Shown here: piece after piece, positions 1 to 9,086 of the stretch
How the letters are laid out: every line of letters begins with the position of its first letter
Numbering within the stretch: position 1 is the stretch's first letter
NCBI GenBank assembly: GCA_045633565.1
Contig: JAZQYO010000007.1
Span: 135,939 to 199,938 of the forward strand
Reading direction: 5' to 3'
From: RGIG7450 sp045633565
Lineage (GTDB): Bacteria > Bacillota > Clostridia > RUG12999
Length of the DNA: 64,000 nt
The notes under the pieces: model-generated
The model's database searches: none
Told to the model about the DNA's origin: nothing
What the model saw: only the letters and a program-made list of their open reading frames with translations
Translations under genes and position numbers: made by a program

Positions 1-2148
1 TTTGTAAAATTTGAACTGTCTGATGACAAAGGAATGTTTGGTGACATTGCTGAAAAAATCTTTTTCGTTATCTGGACAACAACTACATGGACTCTGCCTG
101 CAAATATGGCAATCTGTCTTAATGCGAATTTTGAATACAGCATTGTCAAAAACGGCGATGAAGCGTATGTAATCGCAAGCGAGCTTGTAGATACTGTTAT
201 GGCAACTGCAGGGATTACTGATTATTCTGTAATCAAAACTGTTTCAGGTGCAGAACTTGAATATATGAAATGCCGTCATCCTTTCTTAGACAGGGATTCG
301 CTTATTATTTTAGGCGACCACGTAACTCTTGACGCAGGTACAGGCTGTGTTCATACAGCTCCCGGTCACGGTATGGAAGACTATATGGTTTGCTTTAACA
401 ACTATCCGGAAATCGACATCCTCGTTCCGGTTGATTCCAAAGGTTATCTCACAGAAGAAGCAGGTGAATTTGCCGGCCTGTTCTATGCAGATTCCAATAA
501 GAAAATCATTGAAAAGCTCCGCGAAACAGGAAATCTCCTGGCTTGTGAAGAAATCACTCACTCATATCCGCACTGCTGGAGATGTAAAAAGCCCATCATT
601 TACCGTGCGACAGAGCAGTGGTTTGCATCAGTTGACGGCTTCAGAGCAGAAACTTTAGATGCCATCAAAACAGTTAAATGGATTCCTGCATGGGGTGAAG
701 ACAGAATTACAAACATGGTTAAAGACCGTAACGACTGGTGCATTTCCAGACAGAGAGCATGGGGCGTTCCGATACCCATTTTCTACTGCAAAGATTGCGG
801 TAAACCCATTATAAACGACGAAACTATAAAAGCGGTTGCAAATCTCTTCAGAACAAAAGGTTCTGACCAGTGGTTTGCTCTTGATGCATCCGAAATCCTG
901 CCTGCAGGCTTTAAGTGTGAATGTGGCGGAACTGAGTTTACAAAAGAAACTGACACAATGGACGTTTGGTTTGACTCGGGTTCATCCAACGGTGCAGTTA
1001 TGAAGGATAGGAACGACCTTACTTTCCCTGCAGACCTTTACCTTGAAGGTAACGACCAGTACAGAGGCTGGTTCCAGTCATCACTTCTTGTCAGCGTTGC
1101 AAACTACGGTGTTGCACCTTACAGAAATGTTTTGACTCACGGTATGGTAATTGACGAGGAACGCAGAAAAATGTCCAAATCACTCGGCAACGGTATGGAT
1201 CCGCTTGAAATTATCAAAACCAACGGTGCAGATATACTTCGTATGTGGATTGCATCTTCCGACTATAAATCGGACATTAAGATTTCCAAGGATATTATTG
1301 CTCAGCTTTCTGAAGGCTACAGAAAAATCAGAAATACTGCAAGATATATCATTGGTAACATCAGCGACTTTAATCCGGACACAAATTCTGTAGCATATAA
1401 AGATATGACAGAGCTTGACAAATGGGCGCTCATGAAGCTGACAAGACTTGTTAAAACTGTAAATCAGGCGTATGATGAGTTTGAGTTCCATGTTGTTTAT
1501 CATGCAATTCATAATTTCTGCGTTGTTGATATGAGTAACTTCTATCTTGATGTTATAAAAGACAGACTTTATACAGAAAAGGCTGACAGCCAGGAAAGAA
1601 GAAGCGCACAGACAGCAATATTTATGATTCTTGATGCGCTTGTGAAAATGCTTTCGCCTATCATAGCATTCTCTGCGGAGGAGATGTGGAAGAGCATGCC
1701 TCACAGAGCGTCTGATGATGCAGAAAGCGTATCCTTAAACGATATGCCTGTATATAGCAGCGAGTATGAAGACGAGGCTCTCTGGAATAAATATGAAGAC
1801 CTTATTGCACTCAGAGGGGATGCGCAGAAAGCTCTTGAAGAAGCAAGAAATGCTAAGGTTATCGGTCACTCACTGGGCGCAGCCGTAGAAATTTTTGCAG
1901 AAGGAAAGGCTTATGAATTCCTGAAAGAAAACGAAGAACTGCTTAAGACCATCCTGATTGTTTCGGCTGTAAAAGTAACTGAAGGCGAAGGTGGAGACTT
2001 TAAAGGAGAAAGCTACAAAGCTTCCTACAAAGTAAGCGCTGCCGAAGGTGAAAAATGTGAACGCTGCTGGATGTTCAGTCAGACGGTTGGTTCTGATAAA
2101 GACCACCCAACTCTCTGCAGCAGATGTGCACAGGTTATTAACGACTAA
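1..2148 (+). CDS. ileS: Isoleucyl-tRNA synthetase, 5'-truncated by window edge
   Basis: Charges tRNA-Ile with isoleucine in the cytoplasm. The frame is open from base 1, so the N-terminal Rossmann half with the HIGH motif lies outside the window. Visible are part of the CP1 editing domain, a WFDSGSS segment near 970, the KMSKS ATP-binding loop at 1168-1182, the helical anticodon-binding domain, and a C-terminal zinc ribbon with Cys pairs (CERCW near 2056 and CSRC near 2113). The zinc ribbon is typical of bacterial IleRS. A short GC-rich hairpin (about 2155-2172) separates it from trmD. The internal ATG at 34 is not the start. Confidence 0.97.
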   Translation, partial: FVKFELSDDKGMFGDIAEKIFFVIWTTTTWTLPANMAICLNANFEYSIVKNGDEAYVIASELVDTVMATAGITDYSVIKTVSGAELEYMKCRHPFLDRDSLIILGDHVTLDAGTGCVHTAPGHGMEDYMVCFNNYPEIDILVPVDSKGYLTEEAGEFAGLFYADSNKKIIEKLRETGNLLACEEITHSYPHCWRCKKPIIYRATEQWFASVDGFRAETLDAIKTVKWIPAWGEDRITNMVKDRNDWCISRQRAWGVPIPIFYCKDCGKPIINDETIKAVANLFRTKGSDQWFALDASEILPAGFKCECGGTEFTKETDTMDVWFDSGSSNGAVMKDRNDLTFPADLYLEGNDQYRGWFQSSLLVSVANYGVAPYRNVLTHGMVIDEERRKMSKSLGNGMDPLEIIKTNGADILRMWIASSDYKSDIKISKDIIAQLSEGYRKIRNTARYIIGNISDFNPDTNSVAYKDMTELDKWALMKLTRLVKTVNQAYDEFEFHVVYHAIHNFCVVDMSNFYLDVIKDRLYTEKADSQERRSAQTAIFMILDALVKMLSPIIAFSAEEMWKSMPHRASDDAESVSLNDMPVYSSEYEDEALWNKYEDLIALRGDAQKALEEARNAKVIGHSLGAAVEIFAEGKAYEFLKENEELLKTILIVSAVKVTEGEGGDFKGESYKASYKVSAAEGEKCERCWMFSQTVGSDKDHPTLCSRCAQVIND

Positions 2149-2198
2149 TATATGCAGCCCCGCAAGGGGCTGTTGTCATATCGAAAGGAATAAAGAAA

Positions 2199-2960
2199 AT
2201 GCGATTTGATGTTCTGACTCTTTTTCCGCAGATGTTCGAAGGGGTGCTTGGCGAAAGTATGATAGCAAGGGCACAGAAAAACGGACATATTGAGATTAAC
2301 TATGTAAACATACGTGATTTTTCAAAAAGCAAGCATAAAAATGTTGATGACTACGCATACGGTGGCGGAACGGGACTTGTTATGGGAGTCCAGCCGATAT
2401 GCGATGCGCACAAATCTGTAACTGGCGGAGAAAAGGTTTTCACCGTTTATATGTCGCCTCAGGGCAGGGTGCTTGACCAAAAATTAGTGCGCGAACTTGC
2501 AGAAAAACCGAGGATTGTCATGCTTTGTGGCCATTATGAAGGCATAGACGAGCGAGCGATAGAAGAAATAGTTGATATGGAAATTTCCATTGGTGACTAT
2601 GTGCTCACCGGCGGAGAAATTCCCGCAATGGCACTAATTGACTCTGTTGCAAGGATGATTCCCGGCGTACTTCCCGACAGCTCGGCATACGAAGAAGATT
2701 CCCACTATAACGGACTGCTGGAATACCCTCATTATACCCGTCCTGAGGAAATTGACGGCAGACGGGTGCCGGACGTTTTGTTGTCCGGTCATCATAAAAA
2801 CATTACTGCCTGGAAAAGGAGACAGGCCATTTTCCGCACATGGCTAAAAAGACCGGATATGCTACGGAAAGCACCGCTGACAGAGGAGGATAAAAAGTTT
2901 TTAAAAGAGCTGAAAGGCAAAAAACGAAAATCCTTTAAAAGGGCAGTGTATGAAGAATAA
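2199..2960 (+). CDS. trmD: tRNA (guanine-N1-)-methyltransferase
   Basis: Methylates G37 of tRNAs that read codons starting with C, using S-adenosylmethionine; this prevents frameshifting. The 253-residue length is normal for TrmD. The start is MRFDVLTLFPQMF, and the trefoil-knot SAM-binding signature is clear (CGHYEGIDER followed by ISIGDYVLTGGE around residues 110-140). An AAAGGA-type ribosome binding site precedes the ATG. It lies 50 bases after ileS and ends in a strong intrinsic terminator. In many bacteria trmD sits with rimM and rplS; here it follows ileS instead. Confidence 0.96.
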   Translation: MRFDVLTLFPQMFEGVLGESMIARAQKNGHIEINYVNIRDFSKSKHKNVDDYAYGGGTGLVMGVQPICDAHKSVTGGEKVFTVYMSPQGRVLDQKLVRELAEKPRIVMLCGHYEGIDERAIEEIVDMEISIGDYVLTGGEIPAMALIDSVARMIPGVLPDSSAYEEDSHYNGLLEYPHYTRPEEIDGRRVPDVLLSGHHKNITAWKRRQAIFRTWLKRPDMLRKAPLTEEDKKFLKELKGKKRKSFKRAVYEE

Positions 2961-2980
2961 ATAACTGTGAAAAATAAACA

Positions 2981-3019
2981 AAAAACACCTTAAAATTTCG
3001 TGCATTTTAAGGTGTTTTT
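2981..3019 (+). terminator. Intrinsic terminator after trmD
   Basis: Inverted repeat of about 16 bp (arms 2981-2996 and 3004-3019) with a short loop, ending in a run of T. AT-rich but long. Confidence 0.85.
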
Positions 3020-3127
3020 GCTAAATTGCACATAAAATTTTTTAAATGATTGTTTATAAATGCTGAATACAAGCTCCGAATAATATGATATAATTATTAA
3101 TATAAACCATTGAAGGAGCTGATTAAA

Positions 3128-5161
3128 TTGAATATCTATACCAGTGAAAAAATCCGAAACGTGGCATTGCTCTCGCACAGTAAAGCGGGCAAAACTTCTC
3201 TTGCAGAAGCAATGCTTTATGATACAGGTGTTATTTCCCGTATAGGCAAAACAGAAGATGGAAACACAGTTTGCGACTATGACAGCGAAGAAATTAAAAG
3301 AGTAGTTTCTATAAGGTCATCTCTTGTAGCAATTGAATATGCAAATCATAAAATAAATATAGTTGACACACCGGGATATTTTGATTTTGTCGGAGATATG
3401 TATGGTGCAATCAGCGCATGCGACGTTGGACTTATTGTTGCCAGCGGTAAATCGGGCGCAAAAGTAGGCGGCGAAATTGCTTTTAAGCAGGCTGAAAAAG
3501 TGGGCATGCCCGTAATGTTCTTCATAAACAAAATGGACCATGAAAACTGCGACCATGAAAAGGTTCTGGCAGACATTCATTCGGCTATTACACCAAAAGC
3601 GCTTCCTCTTCAGATTCCCATTGTAAAGGGCGGAGTGTTTGAGGGGATTATTGATATAATTGACAGTGTTGCATATATGTTTGAGGACGGAAAAGTAAGA
3701 AAAGCTGATGTCCCCGATGACTATTATGCAGCTCTTCAGAACGCAAAAGCTGAGCTTTGTGAAGCTATTGCAGAAACTGACGAAGCACTCATGGACAAAT
3801 TCTTCTCCGAAGAACCGTTTACTCTTGAGGACTTTGTAAGTGGTACAAGAAAAGCGATAATTGAGCGTACATTCTTCCCGGTAATGTATGGTAGTGCTAC
3901 TGCAAATAAGGGTGTTGATACGCTGCTTAATATTATCACAAGATACGCACCGTCACCGGCAGATATGCCTGCTAAATCGGTAGAAGAAGGCGGAGCAACA
4001 ATAGAAATTGCCTGTGGTGATGCAAATCCGCTTTGTGCGAGAGTTTTCAAAACTGTTAATGACTCATTCGTTGGTAAGGTTTCATTTGTAAGACTTTACT
4101 CGGGTAGCCTGTCAAAGAATGCAACGGTTAACAATTCTACAAGAGGCACCGCAGAAAAGCTTGGCGGGCTTATGACAATGCGCGGCAAAGAAAAAATTGA
4201 GCTTGATATGGTTCATGCCGGCGATATTTTTGCAGTTGCAAAACTTGGCGCAACAAAAACAGGCGATACTTTTGCAGCTCAGGGTAAGGCATACACTCTT
4301 GAGCCGATAGCGTTCCCTGAACCGCTTTACACAATGGCGTTTGAACCTAAGGCAAAAGGCGATGAAGATAAAATTGCAGCAGGTCTTGCAAAACTTGTTG
4401 AAGAAGATACAACTTTAAAATTTGAAAGCAACAGCGAAATCCGTCAGCTTCTTGTTTCCGGTCTTGGCGACCAGCATCTTGATGTTGTTGTGGCAAGACT
4501 TAAAGCTATGGGTACAGAAGTGACTATAGTTCAGCCTAAGGTTACATACAGAGAAACAATCACAAAGAAAATTCAGGCTGAAGGTAAACATAAAAAACAG
4601 TCAGGCGGTCACGGTCAGTATGGCCATGTTAAAATGGAATTTGAACCCTGCGACAGTGAAGAACTGATTTTTGAAGAAAAAATCTTCGGCGGCAGCGTTC
4701 CCAAGAACTATCATCCTGCAGTAGAAAAAGGTCTGCTTGAAATGATGCCGGTAGGTATCCAGGCAGGATACAAGGTTGTTGGCGTTAAAGCTACACTTTA
4801 CGATGGTTCATACCACGATGTCGACTCGTCTGAAATGGCGTTTAAAATGGCGGCTCACCTTGCATTTAAAGAACTTGTTAATGCAGGCCCCATCCTTCTT
4901 GAGCCAATCGGCCACCTTGAAGTTTTAATTCCTGATGAATACACAGGCGACATCATGGGCGACATTAATAAACGCAGAGGCAGAGTGCTTGGTATTGAGC
5001 CGGGCAAGATTATTGCTGAAGTACCCATGAGCGAAATGAACAAATATGCTATTGAGCTTCGTTCAATGACTCAGGGCAGAGGAGAATACACTCTTGCTTT
5101 TGAAAGATATGAACAGGCTCCTCCGCAGGTTGTTCAGAAGGTAATGAGCGAAAACAACTAA
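3128..5161 (+). CDS. Elongation factor G-like GTPase (second EF-G type)
   Basis: Translational GTPase of the EF-G superfamily, 677 residues. G1 is SHSKAGKT, G3 is DTPGYF and G4 is NKMD, followed by the domain II beta barrel and domains III-V; the HGQYGHV segment of domain IV is present. The RNVALLSHS N-terminus is typical of the stand-alone EF-G paralogue common in Clostridia rather than the fusA of the str operon. A TTG start at 3128 with AAGGAG at 3113-3118 fits the family N-terminus; a TTG at 3110 is also in frame but overlaps the binding site. Its exact role (translocation, recycling or a stress variant) cannot be told from sequence. Confidence 0.9.
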   Translation: MNIYTSEKIRNVALLSHSKAGKTSLAEAMLYDTGVISRIGKTEDGNTVCDYDSEEIKRVVSIRSSLVAIEYANHKINIVDTPGYFDFVGDMYGAISACDVGLIVASGKSGAKVGGEIAFKQAEKVGMPVMFFINKMDHENCDHEKVLADIHSAITPKALPLQIPIVKGGVFEGIIDIIDSVAYMFEDGKVRKADVPDDYYAALQNAKAELCEAIAETDEALMDKFFSEEPFTLEDFVSGTRKAIIERTFFPVMYGSATANKGVDTLLNIITRYAPSPADMPAKSVEEGGATIEIACGDANPLCARVFKTVNDSFVGKVSFVRLYSGSLSKNATVNNSTRGTAEKLGGLMTMRGKEKIELDMVHAGDIFAVAKLGATKTGDTFAAQGKAYTLEPIAFPEPLYTMAFEPKAKGDEDKIAAGLAKLVEEDTTLKFESNSEIRQLLVSGLGDQHLDVVVARLKAMGTEVTIVQPKVTYRETITKKIQAEGKHKKQSGGHGQYGHVKMEFEPCDSEELIFEEKIFGGSVPKNYHPAVEKGLLEMMPVGIQAGYKVVGVKATLYDGSYHDVDSSEMAFKMAAHLAFKELVNAGPILLEPIGHLEVLIPDEYTGDIMGDINKRRGRVLGIEPGKIIAEVPMSEMNKYAIELRSMTQGRGEYTLAFERYEQAPPQVVQKVMSENN

Positions 5162-5191
5162 AAAACTTCATGTTCTCCTAGAACATAAAAT

Positions 5192-5230
5192 GAGCCGTCC
5201 GGAACTATGTTTCCGGGCGGCTCGCTTTAT
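5192..5230 (+). terminator. Terminator after EF-G-like gene
   Basis: GC-rich stem (arms about 5192-5203 and 5211-5223) with a weak T-rich tail, just upstream of the mntP promoter. Confidence 0.7.
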
Positions 5231-5245
5231 GTCGGAAAAAAAGTA

Positions 5246-5274
5246 TTGCAAAGAGAAATGCTTTATGGTAAAAT
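5246..5274 (+). promoter_or_regulatory. Sigma-A promoter of mntP
   Basis: TTGCAA (5246-5251), 17-bp spacer, TAAAAT (5269-5274). The leader is only about 25 nt, too short for a yybP-ykoY type manganese riboswitch. Confidence 0.65.
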
Positions 5275-5303
5275 AAAAATTACATTATTTGGAGGAGATA
5301 AAA

Positions 5304-5876
5304 ATGAGTTTTATTGAGGTTTTACTTATTGGTATAGGCCTTTCTGCCGATGCATTTGCTGTTGCGGTATGTAAAGGTCTTAACATGAGAAAAATAAATT
5401 ATACACACGCACTCATCATTGCCCTGTTTTTCGGCGGATTTCAGGCACTTATGCCCCTTATCGGCTGGATACTGGGCAGCAGCTTCAGGGTATATATTGA
5501 AAATTTTGACCACTGGATTGCCTTTGTGCTTTTAGCGTTTATAGGCGGAAAAATGATAGTAGAAGCGCTGAAAAATGAAGATGAGGGCTGCTGCAGCTGC
5601 GAAAAACTTGATATAAAAGAGCTGTTTGTGATGGCTGTTGCAACAAGCATAGACGCACTTGCAGTAGGTATAACTTTTGCTCTTGTTGATGTTAACATCT
5701 GGGGCTCCATTACAGTAATCGGGCTTACAACCTTTGTACTTTCTGCAATCGGCGTGGTAATAGGTAATAAATTTGGTGCAAAATATAAAAGCAAAGCTGA
5801 ACTTGCCGGCGGAATTATTCTTGTGCTTATAGGACTTAAAATATTACTTGAGCACCTTGAAATTATCAGTTTTTAA
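5304..5876 (+). CDS. mntP: Manganese efflux pump MntP
   Basis: Small inner-membrane Mn(II) exporter (DUF204 family), 190 residues with six predicted hydrophobic helices. The two-fold repeated signature is visible: GLSADAFAVAVCKGL near the N-terminus and ATSIDALAVGITFAL in the second half, carrying the conserved acidic residues of the transport site. The ATG at 5304 follows a GGAGGA site; the in-frame TTG at 5289 lies within that site. A Cys-rich loop (GCCSCEK) sits between helices 3 and 4. It is monocistronic and convergent with the next gene; the two 3' ends overlap by 11 bases. Confidence 0.93.
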   Translation: MSFIEVLLIGIGLSADAFAVAVCKGLNMRKINYTHALIIALFFGGFQALMPLIGWILGSSFRVYIENFDHWIAFVLLAFIGGKMIVEALKNEDEGCCSCEKLDIKELFVMAVATSIDALAVGITFALVDVNIWGSITVIGLTTFVLSAIGVVIGNKFGAKYKSKAELAGGIILVLIGLKILLEHLEIISF

Positions 5877-6549
5877 CAAATCTTAAGACGGTATTTATAG
5901 TTTTTGAGAGGTTTGTCACACCTTGAGGGTCCTTTAAATCCTCTTTAAAATAGCAGGAATGAATGTGACGGGTCAACACAAGGTCTTTTATAAAACACTG
6001 ATAAGGCCTGAAATTTTTGAAAAATCTCGGGATTTCCACCTGGCATACCGGGTCACCGGGGAGACTTAAGTCCACCATTTTGCCGTAGAGAGGTTTGCCA
6101 ATGGTTAAAAGTGGAGAACCGATACGGATAATTTTTGAAACGGGCAGCGTTTTCTTAAGATGTTCTGCCGCAACTGTTGCAGCTATTCCGCCACCGCTGT
6201 AACCGACGAAAAAAATACATTCCTCACCTTTATAATTTTCCATAATTTCGTTCGCCATGCTTTCTTTCGTGTTGCCGCAAAGAGCATAGGCGTTTTTCAT
6301 TACCTGAAAAGTGTCGGAAATTGTTTTGCCCGAGATTGTGTCGTCGTATGGATAGAGCGTCAAGGTGTTTACGCTTGAGCCGGGGCTTGAAATTTTAAGC
6401 TGACTTTTGATTTCCCTTGCGGGATGTTCAAAGGCGCCGCTGTTAGTATTTATTCCTGCAAAAATAACCGCATAATATGAACTGTACACTGTAAAAAGCC
6501 TTTCTGTCCGCAAGGTTTTAAGGTACGCCGACTGCGGACAAAAAAGCAT
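5866..6549 (-). CDS. Putative alpha/beta-hydrolase (lipase-like), start uncertain
   Basis: Predicted cytoplasmic hydrolase of up to 227 residues. The nucleophile elbow is GYSGGG, preceded by a hydrophobic strand, and the layout resembles small lipase/esterase-like proteins; substrate unknown. The ATG at 6549 sits inside the terminator hairpin of the upstream aldehyde dehydrogenase gene and has no good ribosome binding site. A GTG at 6489, preceded by GAAAGG at suitable distance, gives a product of about 207 residues starting just before the first core beta strand and may be the true start. Same strand as the aldehyde dehydrogenase operon, downstream of its terminator. Confidence 0.65.
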   Translation of the reverse strand: MLFCPQSAYLKTLRTERLFTVYSSYYAVIFAGINTNSGAFEHPAREIKSQLKISSPGSSVNTLTLYPYDDTISGKTISDTFQVMKNAYALCGNTKESMANEIMENYKGEECIFFVGYSGGGIAATVAAEHLKKTLPVSKIIRIGSPLLTIGKPLYGKMVDLSLPGDPVCQVEIPRFFKNFRPYQCFIKDLVLTRHIHSCYFKEDLKDPQGVTNLSKTINTVLRFVKN

Positions 6550-6575
6550 ACCGGAGAGAAAAACCTCTCCGGTAT
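6540..6575 (-). terminator. Terminator of the aldehyde dehydrogenase operon
   Basis: On the minus strand an 11-bp GC-rich stem (6575-6565 with 6558-6548) is followed by GC and six T. It overlaps the longest possible start of the downstream hydrolase ORF. Confidence 0.85.
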
Positions 6576-6609
6576 CAGTATATTTATTATTTAATTATAC
6601 GTGATAACA

Positions 6610-7902
6610 CTATCTTAAAAACATTTTTAAAAGCTTGCCGTAAATCTTTCTGTTGTATGGCTGATAGCGCATTGGTAAATCCATAAAAGTTTTCTTGTCA
6701 ACAATGCTTTTTGTGTGAGAAAATGCATCAAATCCGGCTTTGCCGTGATATGCGCCCATACCACTTTCACCCACACCGCCAAAGCCCATTTCACTTGTGG
6801 CGAGATGGATAACAACATCATTAACACATCCACCGCCAAAGGAAAGTCTGCCAAGAACAGAGTTTATATGTTTTTTGTTTTGTGAGAAAATATAAAGAGC
6901 GAGCGGCTTTTGCCCGTCTTTTAAAATGTCATATACATCTTCAAAACGGTCAAGTGTTAATACAGGCAGAATGGGACCGAATATTTCCTCTGCCATTACG
7001 ACGTCATCGAAGCTGACACCATCCATAACAGTTGGTTCTATCTGCAATGTTTGTTTGTCCGACCTGCCACCGGTTATCACCTTGCCTGGGGCAATAAGCC
7101 CGGTCAGTCTTTCAAAATGCTTTTCATTTATAATTTTTCCATAATCCTTGTTTTCAAGAGGATTTTCACCATACTGTCTTTTTATCTGAAATTTAATTTC
7201 ATCGAGCAATCTGGCTTTTACAGATTTTTCACAAAGAATATAGTCGGGGGCAACGCAAGTCTGCCCGCAGTTAAGGAATTTTCCGAAAACTATTCTTTTT
7301 GCGGCGAGCTTTATGTTGGCAGAGGAGTCAACAATACAAGGACTTTTCCCTCCAAGCTCAAGTACGGCGGGAGTAAGATGCTCTGCACAGCGGCAGAGAA
7401 CTTCCTTACCGACAGACTGGCTGCCGGTGAAGAACACCATATCAAATTTTTTATCCAACAGCTGAGAGTTTTCCTTTCTACCCCCGGTGATAACAGCTAC
7501 AAACTCGGGAGGGAAACATTCTGATACAAGCTTTGATATAATTTTACTTGTTTCGGGTGAATATGCACTTGGCTTGACAATTGCAGTATTTCCTGCGGCT
7601 ATAGCGTCAGCGAGAGGTTCGATGGTAAGTAAAAAAGGATAGTTCCACGGACTCATAATAAGAACATTTCCATAAGGGGAAGGTTTTTTAAAGCTGACCG
7701 ATGCAAACTGAGGAATGGGGGTGTAAACAATTTTTCTTTTAGCGAAATGCTTTACGTGCCTTATCATATAACTTATTTCTGTCAGCGACAGACCACATTC
7801 GCACATAAAACCCTCAAAATCACTTTTTCCAAGATCGGCTTTTAAAGCGGCGTTAATTTCGGGTTGGTGATTTTTTATTGCATCATAAAGTTTTTTGAGC
7901 AT
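6610..7902 (-). CDS. NAD(P)-dependent aldehyde dehydrogenase
   Basis: Oxidises aldehydes to acids. 430 residues of the class 3-like aldehyde dehydrogenase family. The general-base motif LELGGKSP and the catalytic Cys in FLNCGQTCVAPDY are both present, with the MSPWNYPF cofactor segment and the C-terminal GVGESGMGAYHGK signature. The family normally has about 25 more N-terminal residues; these are encoded directly upstream in another frame (see the 7883-8116 entry). An A7 run at the junction means one base less would join the frames. The expressed start may be the ATG at 7902, though no clear ribosome binding site is seen. Downstream of degV in one minus-strand operon. Confidence 0.9.
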   Translation of the reverse strand: MLKKLYDAIKNHQPEINAALKADLGKSDFEGFMCECGLSLTEISYMIRHVKHFAKRKIVYTPIPQFASVSFKKPSPYGNVLIMSPWNYPFLLTIEPLADAIAAGNTAIVKPSAYSPETSKIISKLVSECFPPEFVAVITGGRKENSQLLDKKFDMVFFTGSQSVGKEVLCRCAEHLTPAVLELGGKSPCIVDSSANIKLAAKRIVFGKFLNCGQTCVAPDYILCEKSVKARLLDEIKFQIKRQYGENPLENKDYGKIINEKHFERLTGLIAPGKVITGGRSDKQTLQIEPTVMDGVSFDDVVMAEEIFGPILPVLTLDRFEDVYDILKDGQKPLALYIFSQNKKHINSVLGRLSFGGGCVNDVVIHLATSEMGFGGVGESGMGAYHGKAGFDAFSHTKSIVDKKTFMDLPMRYQPYNRKIYGKLLKMFLR

Positions 7903-8116
7903 TTTTTTGCGCCTGCTCTGTTTTTGCCGTTGCTCCGGAGGTTTTTAAAAATTCATCAGTAATCAGCAGAGCCGAATGAAGATGCAGACTTTTAATTTTA
8001 TCTGCAATTTCGCCCACTTGGTTCAGAATTTGCGGCTCCCGGTAAGGAAGCAGGGGAAGAGCTGCGTGAAACGCAAATTGGTAAATACGGCAATATATTT
8101 TCTTCAGTATGTTCAT
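7883..8116 (-). pseudogene. Iron-containing alcohol dehydrogenase N-terminal remnant fused to the start of the aldehyde dehydrogenase
   Basis: A 77-codon ORF with a good start (ATG 8116, AAAGG site, 1 base after the degV stop). Residues 1 to about 52 (KIYCRIYQ, then LPYREPQIL, ending ALLITD) look like the N-terminus of clostridial iron-containing alcohol dehydrogenases. After that the sequence switches to an aldehyde dehydrogenase N-terminus (FLKTSGATAKTEQAQ), then shifts out of frame at an A7 tract and stops at 7883. This looks like a deletion that removed most of an alcohol dehydrogenase gene and joined its start to the neighbouring gene. Whether the product is made, frameshifted or dead is unknown. 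Confidence 0.6.
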
Positions 8117-8117
8117 T

Positions 8118-8975
8118 TTATATCCTTTCTTGATGCAGAGAGCGTTCCGTTTCAAACCCCACAAGAAATCCGCCCTCTTCGGCATAAAAACTGCAAAGTC
8201 CCCGGGTGGAATAAATTTTTATGTCTGCAGCGGGAAACAGCTTTAGTATTTCAGACTTAAGAGAATTTGCACATTTGGGGTTGTGGCAGTGCGCAATTCT
8301 GACCTTTCCTCCAAAGTAACCCATAGCTGTAAGGTTATTAATAAGTGTGGGGATTACTTTTTTATCTCCCCGCACTTTGCTTATAGGCTCAAGAGTGCCC
8401 TCGTCTGATGCTTTGCCAATGAGGTTTATTCCGAGCAAGCCCACAAGCTTTGCAACTGCCGGAGAAACTCTGCCGTTATTGGCAAAATTGTGAAGTGATT
8501 CAAGAGAAAATAAAAGACCGGTTTTGGTTTTGTATTGTTCAACCTGTTCTACAATATCATCAAAATCAAGGCCATTGCAGGCGAGGTCGCAGATTTTTTC
8601 TGCAAGAAGCAGCATTTCAGGACCCGCCGAAAGAGAGTCCACCACATAAATATTGCGATGTGGATATTTTTCCTTATAAGCCTCTGCGGCTACACAAGCC
8701 GAATTATAGCTTCCGGACAGTCCGCTTGTGATGGTTATAACAAATATATTTTCTGCATCTTTAAAGGCTTCGGAAAAATCCCCGACGCCCGGGCAGGAAG
8801 AAGAAACCTTACCTTTGTATTTTTTCAGAAAATCTATCATTTCATCCACATCAAGGTGGATGTCGTCTGTAAATTCAGTGTCACCTGCGATGATTTTAAG
8901 AGGAACGCTAAAAAGGTCAATTCCATCTAAAAACCTTGTATCGCCTGCAGAATCAATAACTACTTTAGTTTTCAT
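8118..8975 (-). CDS. DegV family fatty-acid-binding protein
   Basis: FakB-type carrier that holds a fatty acid for phosphorylation by a FakA/DAK2 kinase, feeding exogenous acyl chains to phospholipid synthesis. 285 residues. The N-terminus (VVIDSAGD), the SSCPGVGDF loop, the TITSGLSGSYNSA segment and the LESLHNFANNGRVSPA region are all DegV hallmarks. The ATG at 8975 is preceded by GAAGGAG; an ATG 6 codons further up overlaps this site. First gene of the operon that runs into the dehydrogenase remnant. A DAK2-type kinase gene lies at 22.0-23.7 kb in this window. Confidence 0.92.
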   Translation of the reverse strand: MKTKVVIDSAGDTRFLDGIDLFSVPLKIIAGDTEFTDDIHLDVDEMIDFLKKYKGKVSSSCPGVGDFSEAFKDAENIFVITITSGLSGSYNSACVAAEAYKEKYPHRNIYVVDSLSAGPEMLLLAEKICDLACNGLDFDDIVEQVEQYKTKTGLLFSLESLHNFANNGRVSPAVAKLVGLLGINLIGKASDEGTLEPISKVRGDKKVIPTLINNLTAMGYFGGKVRIAHCHNPKCANSLKSEILKLFPAADIKIYSTRGLCSFYAEEGGFLVGFETERSLHQERI

Positions 8976-9005
8976 CGCATACTCCTTCTGCAATTTTTTA
9001 AAACC

Positions 9006-9034
9006 ATTATAACAGATTATTTAAAACTTGTAAA
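9006..9034 (-). promoter_or_regulatory. Sigma-A promoter of the degV operon
   Basis: Minus strand TTTACA (9034-9029), 17-bp spacer, TATAAT (9011-9006). Divergent from the DUF1836 promoter. Confidence 0.7.
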
Positions 9035-9052
9035 GAGTTTTTCAAAAACTTA

Positions 9053-9080
9053 TTGACAAATTTGTGAAATTTTGTATAAT
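9053..9080 (+). promoter_or_regulatory. Sigma-A promoter of DUF1836 gene, possibly leaderless
   Basis: TTGACA (9053-9058), 16-bp spacer, TATAAT (9075-9080). The expected start of transcription, about 7 nt past the -10 box, coincides with the ATG at 9087. Confidence 0.75.
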
Positions 9081-9086
9081 AAAGAT

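Noticed and set aside
1180..1704. 174-codon minus-strand ORF inside ileS
   Set aside because: Antisense to a conserved synthetase domain, with no promoter or ribosome binding site.
5304..5876. Manganese riboswitch (yybP-ykoY) before mntP
   Set aside because: The promoter leaves a leader of only about 25 bases, too short for the riboswitch.
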